DNA of 5,352 nucleotides from DUZB01 sp964407525. GTDB lineage: Bacteria; Desulfobacterota; DSM-4660; Desulfatiglandales; Desulfatiglandaceae. The translations under genes were made by a program, and so were the position numbers. Shown piece by piece: positions 1-5,146 of this stretch. The stretch's first letter is position 1. The number at the start of each line of letters is the position of its first letter. The stretch spans positions 1 through 5,352 of the forward strand of contig CAYOWC010000329.1 of the NCBI GenBank assembly GCA_964407525.1. Reading direction: 5' to 3'. Under the pieces are notes generated by a model. That model was not told the DNA's origin, did not search any database, and was given only the letters and a program-made list of their open reading frames with translations.

Positions 1-260
1 AATGCTTTTTTTATGACCGGGCGACTTCTTTTGCAGGATAAACAGTTCACCGGCCTGTCATAGAGGATGCATTGGAGGGGCCGGGTGTACTCTTTCGCGT
101 CAGGGTCCATTAGGAGGATGCGTGTTTCCATGGCTGATGGAATCTGGGCTCTCAGTTCATCCCGCATTTCTTGCAGGATCTGGTTGATCTTGACCAGGGG
201 CGCGATTTTGTCGTCCAGCCGGGACCTCGCTTCAAATCTTTCTTTGTAATATTTTTTCAT
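1..260 (-). CDS. N-terminal fragment of an unidentified sensor-like protein (partial)
   Basis: An open minus-strand frame gives 86 residues from ATG at 260 and runs off the left edge without a stop. It begins MKKYYKERFEARSRLDDKIA, continues with a charged, probably helical stretch (about residues 10-40), then a more beta-like part (ETRILLMDPDAKEYTR, 45-60) and a cysteine cluster C64, C73, C76 within PLQC...VNCLSCKRSRP. The helix followed by a 'lines of beta strand plus cysteines' start reminds me of GAF-type sensory proteins of sulfate reducers, but I cannot name the family. No signal peptide or membrane segment is visible, so it is probably cytoplasmic. The frame stays open upstream of 260, but this is the only nearby ATG; an AAGGA lies about 15 bases before it, which is rather far. 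It is divergent from the AOR operon, so it could be its regulator, but only position supports that. Codon use looks like real coding sequence. Confidence 0.6.
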   Translation of the reverse strand, partial: MKKYYKERFEARSRLDDKIAPLVKINQILQEMRDELRAQIPSAMETRILLMDPDAKEYTRPLQCILYDRPVNCLSCKRSRPVIKKA

Positions 261-325
261 ATGGATTTCTTGGCGTCCTTCATTTGTCGTTTTACAGTTT
301 CTCAAAATGACCCATGAATTCCAAA

Positions 326-543
326 TGGCCGCAAAAAGGTGCAAAAGGCTCAAAAATGTTGATTCGAAATAATTAAAAGAGCGTTAAGCTATTGTTAATT
401 AAAGAGCAGTTCCAATAAATACATCTTTTATGTTGACATTTATATCCACAATATTAACTCAAATTTCGCTGTGTTGGCATAATATAAACTGGCAACTATT
501 AAGATTCAAAACCTTTTGCGTTTTTTGTGCCTTTTTGCGGCCA
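326..543. repeat. Split imperfect inverted repeat pair (arms 326-348 and 512-543)
   Basis: The plus strand at 530-543 reads CCTTTTTGCGGCCA and is the exact reverse complement of 326-339. A second block, CCTTTTGC at 512-519, is the exact reverse complement of 341-348. Both blocks occur in the same order in each arm; they are separated by 1 base in the left arm and 10 bases in the right arm. The arms enclose about 165 bases of AT-rich DNA. No clear target-site duplication is seen outside them. The pair could be the ends of a small non-autonomous element, paired regulator sites in a divergent promoter region, or chance similarity favoured by A/T runs. Confidence 0.45.
371..407. repeat. Short direct repeat pair AATTAAA(A)GAGC
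   Basis: AATTAAAAGAGC at 371-382 and AATTAAAGAGC at 397-407 differ by one A and start 26 bases apart, about two and a half helical turns. They lie between the arms of the inverted repeat, upstream of the leftward gene. They could be a tandem protein-binding site or AT-rich coincidence. Confidence 0.35.
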
Positions 544-773
544 ATTTTCGTGTTCAAAAATGTAAACTACTTTCTGGCTTTATTGAGGGATGCAGATTTT
601 TTAATAGATTCTGTTTCCTTCCCCAACCTACGGTTTACAAGCTTCTTTTTTACAAATTACCAAATGTACCAATATTTTGGAAACAAAAAACCAGATAACT
701 ATTTTTTTTGGGTAGGGTCTATGCTTCACCAGATAAATCCTCACTTATCTACATATTCTTTTACCCGCCGCAC

Positions 774-802
774 TTGACCTTTTCATCAATTTTGAGTAGA
801 TT
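774..802 (+). promoter_or_regulatory. Candidate sigma-70 promoter for the AOR operon
   Basis: TTGACC (774-779) is followed, after exactly 17 bases, by TAGATT (797-802). These match the -35 consensus at 5 of 6 positions and the -10 consensus at 4 of 6. Transcription would begin near 809 and leave a leader of about 130 bases before the AOR start codon. This is a consensus match only, in AT-rich DNA where chance matches are common. Confidence 0.35.
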
Positions 803-909
803 TCTATTTATTTGAAAACAGTCCTATTCGTAATGAAAGGGGAATCAAAAGGATTTTTTTTAGAGCCATGGGGCTATTTACGCGAGTCAATACAGAAACA
901 ACATTCATC

Positions 910-923
910 GATCATCTATGATC
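910..923. promoter_or_regulatory. Dyad GATCAT-CT-ATGATC before the AOR ribosome binding site
   Basis: Two perfect 6-base arms (910-915 and 918-923) flank a 2-base centre and end two bases before the GAAAGGAG Shine-Dalgarno sequence at 925-932. A 2-base loop is too tight for a stable RNA hairpin, so a protein-binding site is the likelier reading if it has a function. Function is inferred from position only. Confidence 0.3.
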
Positions 924-924
924 T

Positions 925-932
925 GAAAGGAG
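925..932 (+). promoter_or_regulatory. Ribosome binding site of the AOR gene
   Basis: GAAAGGAG ends six bases before ATG 939. It is a strong Shine-Dalgarno match and decides the start codon. Confidence 0.85.
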
Positions 933-938
933 CGTATT

Positions 939-2609
939 ATGAGTATTTTGAAAATCGATATGCGTAAGAAAGAGATTGTCAAGGAGACATTCCCCAAGGG
1001 CAATCTCGTGGGCGGGCGGGCCATGATCGATTATCTCATGACGGAATACGGGTCCCCCACCGCACACCCCCTGTCTCCCGAAGCTCCGTTTATAGCGGCC
1101 CCCGGTCTTCTGGCTGGAAGCCGTGCGCCTCAGTCAGGACGGATGTCCTTTGGCGGCAAGAGTCCTCTCACCGGCGGTATCAAGGAAGCCAACTCCGGTG
1201 GAACGGCCGGGGACAAGCTTGGGCGTCTGGGAATTCGTGCCGTTATGGTTCAAGGGAAATCGGACCAATGGCAGGTACTGAAGATAAACGCCGAAGGCGC
1301 CGTTCTCGAACCTGCCGGAGACATTGTAGGGATGGAAAACTATCCGGCATGTGAAAAACTCAGACAGCGCTACGGTAAGGGCATATCCGTCATTATCATC
1401 GGCCCTGCAGGGGAAATGAAACTGGCCAACTCAACCGTTGCGGTTACCGATCCGGAAGACCGACCTGCACGCCACGCCGGGAGAGGGGGTGTCGGGGCCA
1501 TGATGGGGGCCAAAGGACTCAAGGCCATCGTGGTGGACAGCACTGGCGCTTCTTCGCGAAAGGGAGCCGATCCTGATGCTTTTAAACAGGCGGTCAAGGT
1601 GGCTGTGGAAACCATCCAGAACAATCCTCTGCGACAGGTTTTCAACTCCCTGGGCACCAATGTTTGCATCGATGCCGACGGTGATCGCGGCAGTCTTCCC
1701 ACCCGGAATCACAGGCACGGCGCCTTTGAAAAACGGAAAGGGCTTAGTTCCAATACTATGATCGAACTTAACAACGCCCGGGGCGGTTCCATGGGAAATG
1801 CCTGTATGCCCGGCTGCATCGTCCGGTGTTCGCCGATTTTCCACGATGCCGACGGCAACCACGTCACCTCTGCGCTGGAATATGAAACCGTGGCCATGCT
1901 GGGCGCCAATCTGGGGATCGACGACCTCGATTCCGTGGCTCGCATGGACCGACGATGCGACGAGCTGGGGCTTGACACCATCGAGGTGGGGTGTGCCATT
2001 GGTGTGCTCAACGACGTCGGGCTGTTTGAGTTCGGCGATGCCGCCAGAGCCGAAGCCTATATCGAGGAGATCGCCCAGGGAACCCCCATGGGGCGGATCA
2101 TCGGCAGCGGTGTGACCCAGACGGCAAACGTATTCGGTATTGATCGGATACCGGCGGTCAAAGGACAGGGGATACCCGCGCATTCCGCCCGGTCTCTCAA
2201 GGGGTGGGGCGTCACCTACGCTACCAGCCCCCAGGGGGCGGATCACACAGCCGGAGTGGTGGAAGACGATCCCTTGAACCCGGTGGGGCAGGTGGAACGG
2301 TCTCGGATGTCACAGATCCTCACCGCAGCACTGGACGCAACGGGTCTGTGCATGTTTACCTTTTTGAGCGGTACTCCGGAAATAATCGCGTCCATGGTTG
2401 CCTCTTTTTATGGTATTGGATGGACCGCCGCAGATTTCGAGGAATTAGGGAAAGAGATGCTCCGCCAGGAGCGGGCTTTCAATCGCAAGGCTGGTATTGG
2501 ACCGGAAGCTGATGGGCTTCCGGATTGGATGCGGACCGATCCGTTGCCGCCCACTGACTCGGTTTTCGACGTTCCTCAGGAGGAGATCGATCAGCTGTTT
2601 AATTTTTAG
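939..2609 (+). CDS. Aldehyde:ferredoxin oxidoreductase family protein (tungsten/molybdenum pyranopterin enzyme)
   Basis: Predicted cytoplasmic enzyme of the AOR family, which oxidises aldehydes to acids (or runs in reverse) with ferredoxin, using a W- or Mo-bis-pyranopterin and one [4Fe-4S] cluster. The 556 residues are slightly shorter than the roughly 600 of classical AORs but span both ends of the family. The N-terminal domain has GNLVGGRAMIDYL (21-33), PLSPE (44-48), SGRMSFGGKSPLTGG (66-80) and RHAGRGGVGAMMGAKGLKAI (178-197), the family's cofactor-binding signatures. Likely cluster ligands are C289, C293, C297 (ACMPGCIVRC) and C471 (DATGLC). EYET (314-317) and GADH (433-436) are further conserved family segments. 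GAAAGGAG six bases before ATG 939 fixes the start. The MoaD-like gene follows after 26 bases, presumably in one operon. The C-x3-C spacing differs from the C-x2-C of textbook AOR, so the substrate cannot be deduced. Family assignment is very safe; substrate and metal are not. Confidence 0.95.
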   Translation: MSILKIDMRKKEIVKETFPKGNLVGGRAMIDYLMTEYGSPTAHPLSPEAPFIAAPGLLAGSRAPQSGRMSFGGKSPLTGGIKEANSGGTAGDKLGRLGIRAVMVQGKSDQWQVLKINAEGAVLEPAGDIVGMENYPACEKLRQRYGKGISVIIIGPAGEMKLANSTVAVTDPEDRPARHAGRGGVGAMMGAKGLKAIVVDSTGASSRKGADPDAFKQAVKVAVETIQNNPLRQVFNSLGTNVCIDADGDRGSLPTRNHRHGAFEKRKGLSSNTMIELNNARGGSMGNACMPGCIVRCSPIFHDADGNHVTSALEYETVAMLGANLGIDDLDSVARMDRRCDELGLDTIEVGCAIGVLNDVGLFEFGDAARAEAYIEEIAQGTPMGRIIGSGVTQTANVFGIDRIPAVKGQGIPAHSARSLKGWGVTYATSPQGADHTAGVVEDDPLNPVGQVERSRMSQILTAALDATGLCMFTFLSGTPEIIASMVASFYGIGWTAADFEELGKEMLRQERAFNRKAGIGPEADGLPDWMRTDPLPPTDSVFDVPQEEIDQLFNF

Positions 2610-2635
2610 GTCCGTTTACGGGTAAGATTCTGTCC

Positions 2636-2878
2636 ATGCAAATCGAGATAAGACTCTTGGTTCAGCTCAAAGGGTATCTCCCTGATCCCGATTTGGCGGG
2701 GAATATGCGGTTCCTCGAAATCGCCGACCCCGCCACGGTGAAGGACGTGCTGGAAAAAATGGGCATCCCCTTGGGCATGCCCAAGGTAATTATGCTCAAC
2801 GACCGCCAGGGCGCCATCGACGACGAAGTTGTTGCCGGGGACCGGGTGACAATTTTTCCGCCGGTGGGTGGGGGATAA
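2636..2878 (+). CDS. MoaD/ThiS-like ubiquitin-fold sulfur carrier associated with AOR
   Basis: Small 80-residue protein of the usual MoaD/ThiS size. It opens with a beta strand (MQIEIRLLVQL, 1-11), has a helix-initiating segment DPATVKDVLEKMGIP (31-45), then VIMLNDRQG (51-59) and ends VAGDRVTIFPPVGGG (66-80). The terminal double glycine is the site that becomes a thiocarboxylate and donates sulfur to the pyranopterin dithiolene in MoaD proteins, and 'GD-V-IFPPVGGG' is the family's C-terminal signature. It begins 26 bases after the AOR stop on the same strand, so it is probably co-transcribed; AOR genes are often paired with such a protein, suggesting a dedicated role in W/Mo cofactor assembly. 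The ribosome binding site is weak (GGTAAG at 2621-2626), so translation may depend on the upstream gene. No MoaE, MoeB or ThiF partner is in the window. An 18-bp palindrome lies inside it. Confidence 0.9.
   Translation: MQIEIRLLVQLKGYLPDPDLAGNMRFLEIADPATVKDVLEKMGIPLGMPKVIMLNDRQGAIDDEVVAGDRVTIFPPVGGG
2769..2786. repeat. Perfect 18-bp palindrome inside the moaD-like gene
   Basis: CCTTGGGCATGCCCAAGG is identical on both strands, with nine-base arms and no spacer. It falls in the codons for residues 45-50 (PLGMPK). It could be a dimeric-protein site, a cruciform or simply a product of codon choice. Confidence 0.8.
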
Positions 2879-2893
2879 GGAACCAGCGTCGCT

Positions 2894-4012
2894 TTAGGCT
2901 GCATTTGCAGCGGCTACCATGGCCTGAACGTTTTCCAGTTTGGCATTTTCGGGAATATCACAGCCTGACTGGAGAATGAACCCTTCCGGTCCCAACTCCC
3001 GTATGAGTCTGGAGCTGTAACTGTAAACCGTATCTGGATCTTCAAAGGAAAGCATGGTTGCAGGTACATCACCCATGATACACATGTGGCCATCCAGAAT
3101 CTTTTTTGCCTTGAAAATGTCCGTGTATCCGTCAAGAGCCATAAGGACCTTGCCCTTGGGCAACTCTTTGAAACGGGACAATTCTCTATCCCAACAGGCG
3201 TCGAGATGGAGAATCGGGATGAGTCCTTTTTCCACTACTTCGTGTACAAGCTTCTTGAAATAAGGCCAGTAAAAGCGATTCCACATATCCGGCGATATCA
3301 TGGCTGGAGCCCCTCGCCATCCACCTACCCAAACACATGGATACCCTTCCTGCCTGGCCCGCCGACAGGCATGTTCAGAGAGATGAGGCATCATTTCGTC
3401 CATTACCGCCTGGACTTTATCCGGGATATCAAAAAGGTCCATGAAAAAGGCGTTTAATGATCGGCCTCCGCAGAGAAGTTCAAAAGGTGGCACTACCGTC
3501 CCGCCGGTGAGTACAGGCATACCGTGCTTTCCCCACTCATTGATGGCGTCACATGGGGGCTGATTGAAAGGCAGATACTCAGGGGGTACATTTTTCAGGA
3601 TATTCTTTCTTACGAAATCTTTAAAGAATACCGGCCAACCTGTTTTCAGGATACGATCATAATCTTCCTCCACCAACCTTTCTTTCTCAATAACCTGGAA
3701 AGAGACATCATCAGGCAAATCCACGCCTGAAACGCTGACTTTGGACAGCCATAGATAACTCAATCCATATGGTGAAAACTGCCCATAGTTCATGGCATCG
3801 ATTTCTCCTTTTTCAGCTACGAGGTCATAGGCCTGGATCATCGTCTCTACGGATCTATTGAGATTCAACAGGAACTCAGGCAGTGGAGTATTTGTAACCC
3901 TGGCCGCGAAGGTACAGTATTCCAGTACGACCGGTACACGATCAGGCCTTTGTAGGCCGACCGCTTTCTTTATCCGCGTTAACCGTTCTTCTACGCGTTC
4001 TTCCTGAGTCAT
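2894..4012 (-). CDS. Uroporphyrinogen decarboxylase (URO-D) superfamily protein, MtaA-like methyltransferase branch
   Basis: Complete 372-residue protein of the URO-D/MtaA/CmuA superfamily (TIM barrel). True heme HemE enzymes carry an N-terminal PVWxMRQAGR motif; it is absent here, where the equivalent region reads RPDRVPVVLEYCTF (22-35), so heme synthesis is unlikely. Family landmarks are the N-terminal helix MTQEERVEERLTRIKKAV, ILHLDACWD (267-275), LPKGKVLMALDG (284-295), CIMGDVPATM (311-320), and the ending GPEGFILQSGCDIPENAKLENVQAM (341-365). H269, C273 and C351 are candidate zinc ligands by analogy with the His-Cys-Cys site of MtaA methyltransferases, but here His and Cys are three residues apart rather than one. 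GGAG six bases before ATG 4012 supports this start; any longer frame runs through N. It is convergent with the AOR operon and not part of it. No corrinoid protein or methyltransferase partner is visible, so substrate is unknown. No signal peptide is seen, so it is likely cytoplasmic. Confidence 0.85.
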   Translation of the reverse strand: MTQEERVEERLTRIKKAVGLQRPDRVPVVLEYCTFAARVTNTPLPEFLLNLNRSVETMIQAYDLVAEKGEIDAMNYGQFSPYGLSYLWLSKVSVSGVDLPDDVSFQVIEKERLVEEDYDRILKTGWPVFFKDFVRKNILKNVPPEYLPFNQPPCDAINEWGKHGMPVLTGGTVVPPFELLCGGRSLNAFFMDLFDIPDKVQAVMDEMMPHLSEHACRRARQEGYPCVWVGGWRGAPAMISPDMWNRFYWPYFKKLVHEVVEKGLIPILHLDACWDRELSRFKELPKGKVLMALDGYTDIFKAKKILDGHMCIMGDVPATMLSFEDPDTVYSYSSRLIRELGPEGFILQSGCDIPENAKLENVQAMVAAANAA

Positions 4013-4018
4013 TGGTTT

Positions 4019-4022
4019 CTCC
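4019..4022 (-). promoter_or_regulatory. Ribosome binding site of the URO-D-family gene
   Basis: On the minus strand GGAG lies six bases before ATG 4012 (sequence CTGGAGAAACCAATG). It fixes the start at 4012 and rejects any start across the gap. Confidence 0.7.
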
Positions 4023-4050
4023 AGATAAGAAACAGAGTCAAACGCTGATC

Positions 4051-4150
4051 NNNNNNNNNNNNNNNNNNNNNNNNNNNNNNNNNNNNNNNNNNNNNNNNNN
4101 NNNNNNNNNNNNNNNNNNNNNNNNNNNNNNNNNNNNNNNNNNNNNNNNNN
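4051..4150. other. Assembly gap of exactly 100 N
   Basis: One hundred consecutive undetermined bases. A round 100 usually marks a scaffold join of unknown real length. The gap removes the 3' end of the exporter gene and the upstream region of the URO-D-family gene, so whether these two genes are truly adjacent or co-transcribed cannot be judged here. Confidence 0.99.
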
Positions 4151-5067
4151 TCGTCCACGCACTGAATTACTTCAATGGTGATATGAGACAGTTTGCCAAC
4201 ATCCTTCAGCAGTTCCTTGTAATGTTCTATGGGCTTCGGATAGTGGGTAACAAGAGAAATGATCACGGCATAATCTTCAGGCCCCACTTTCCACAAGTGA
4301 AAATCAGCGATGCGATTGTCCGAATCCGACTCTATTTTTGTGACTATTTCCGCCGTATTTTTCTTTCCAGTCGTTCTGTCCAACAGGATTGTACTCGTTT
4401 CTTTGATAAGCCCATATGACCAGTAGGTGATGATTGCGGCGCCTACAATGCCCATCATTGGATCAAGCCAGTGAAATCCGAATATCTTTCCGGATGAAAG
4501 AGCTATAATTGCCAGTAAAGAAGTCAGGGCATCGGCCAATACGTGGAAATATGCTGCCCTGAGATTGTGGTCATGATGGTGTTTATGATCATGTTTTTTT
4601 CCGTGCTCATGATGATCTCCTTTCAGTAAAAAGGCGCATAGAATGTTGACGAGGAGCCCAAGGGTTGCCACACCGATAGCCTGGTTAAACAGGATTTCCT
4701 GCGGGCTCAGCAATCGTTCGATGGATTCGATAGACATCATGAGGGCTACAACCGCGAGAGCGACTGCGCTTGCAAAGCCCCCTAACACGCTTACCTTGCC
4801 GGTGCCGAAAGTGAATGCGGAATTAGCGGCATGTTTCCTTGCGTAGCGATAGGCAAAGATCGTTATTAAAAACGCAGTGACATGGGTTCCCATATGCCAT
4901 CCGTCAGCAAGCAGGGACATGGAACCAAATATAGTACCCGCGATGATTTCAATGACCATTGTGATGGCGGTGAGGAGCAGTACCTGAGCCGCGCGTCTTT
5001 CACCTTTTTCATTAATGACCGCGAAATCGTGGCTGTGTTGCCATTTTTTAAGTGTTTGTATGTGCAT
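4151..5067 (-). CDS. dmeF: Cation diffusion facilitator exporter, DmeF-like (Co2+/Ni2+), 3' end lost in assembly gap
   Basis: Inner-membrane antiporter of the CDF family that expels divalent metal in exchange for protons. The readable 305 residues start MHIQTLKKWQHSHDF, a His-bearing N-terminus typical of DmeF. Six membrane segments can be placed at about 26-47, 48-72, 92-115, 128-149, 170-192 and 200-222. The transport site is in ADGWHMGTH (54-62: D55, H58, H62) on TM2 and in YFHVLADAL (173-181: H175, D179) on TM5. A His-rich cytoplasmic loop (151-167, nine His) lies between TM4 and TM5, and the cytoplasmic domain includes IADFHLWKVG (253-262). DmeF proteins are about 310-330 residues, so few are missing. 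ATG 5067 is chosen because AGGGA precedes it by eight bases, the N-terminus fits DmeF, and a longer frame would overlap the upstream gene. DmeF is a family-level name; zinc or cadmium remain possible. Related operons carry a metal regulator, but none is visible here. Confidence 0.85.
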
Positions 5068-5100
5068 GCGTACTTTCCCTTTCAAGGTACCTGCAAAATC

Positions 5101-5120
5101 CCTGGCTTGGTTCAACCAGG
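5101..5120 (-). terminator. Hairpin between the binding-protein gene and the DmeF-like gene (possible weak terminator or operator)
   Basis: On the minus strand CCTGGTTG and CAA(g)CCAGG form an 8-bp stem with one bulged base and a 3-base AAC loop. It lies between the stop of the upstream gene (5147) and ATG 5067, and GATTTTGC follows it, a short T tract weaker than in a classical intrinsic terminator. It could end the upstream transcript, attenuate the exporter or be a regulator site. Confidence 0.35.
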
Positions 5121-5146
5121 TTTGAAGCGTTTCGTCTTCCTCGATG

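Larger units (their letters stand above)
261..938. other. Long AT-rich divergent intergenic region, no convincing gene
   Basis: These 678 bases separate two divergent genes and are visibly richer in A and T than the flanking coding sequence, with many runs of A or T (for example 702-709 and 853-861). Short frames exist, but they encode phenylalanine/tyrosine/asparagine-rich strings typical of translated T-rich DNA and lack ribosome binding sites. What can be seen is a split inverted repeat (326-348 with 512-543), direct repeats at 371-382 and 397-407, a candidate promoter at 774-802, and a dyad at 910-923. No tRNA, CRISPR or transposase remnant was recognised. It may have been acquired or simply be a large regulatory spacer. 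Confidence 0.7.

Noticed and set aside
433..461. TTGACA as a -35 box of a rightward promoter
   Set aside because: No acceptable -10 hexamer lies 16-18 bases downstream.
474..490. TTGGCAT as the -24 element of a sigma-54 promoter
   Set aside because: The -12 GC is missing at the required distance (AC is found instead).
731..750. AGATAA / TTATCT inverted repeat as an operator or terminator
   Set aside because: Six AT-rich base pairs with an 8-base loop are weak and frequent in this composition.
430..777. Plus-strand frame of 115 codons in the AT-rich intergenic region
   Set aside because: No ribosome binding site precedes its ATG, the composition is that of translated T-rich DNA, and no family pattern is visible.
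1431..2246. Minus-strand frame of 271 codons opposite the AOR gene
   Set aside because: It is a shadow of the confidently identified AOR gene; it has no family signature and arises from GC-rich codon structure.
2899..2912. GCTGCA-TT-TGCAGC inverted repeat near the end of the URO-D-family gene as a terminator
   Set aside because: It lies within the last codons (alanine-asparagine-alanine) and no T run follows on either strand.
2894..4012. URO-D-family protein as the heme enzyme HemE
   Set aside because: The N-terminal PVWxMRQAGR motif of HemE is absent and the ending SGCDIPENAKLENV is that of the methyltransferase-like branch.
4012..4162. Upstream start for the URO-D-family gene at 4162
   Set aside because: The extension reads through 100 N and begins in the exporter's sequence; GGAG before ATG 4012 gives the real start.
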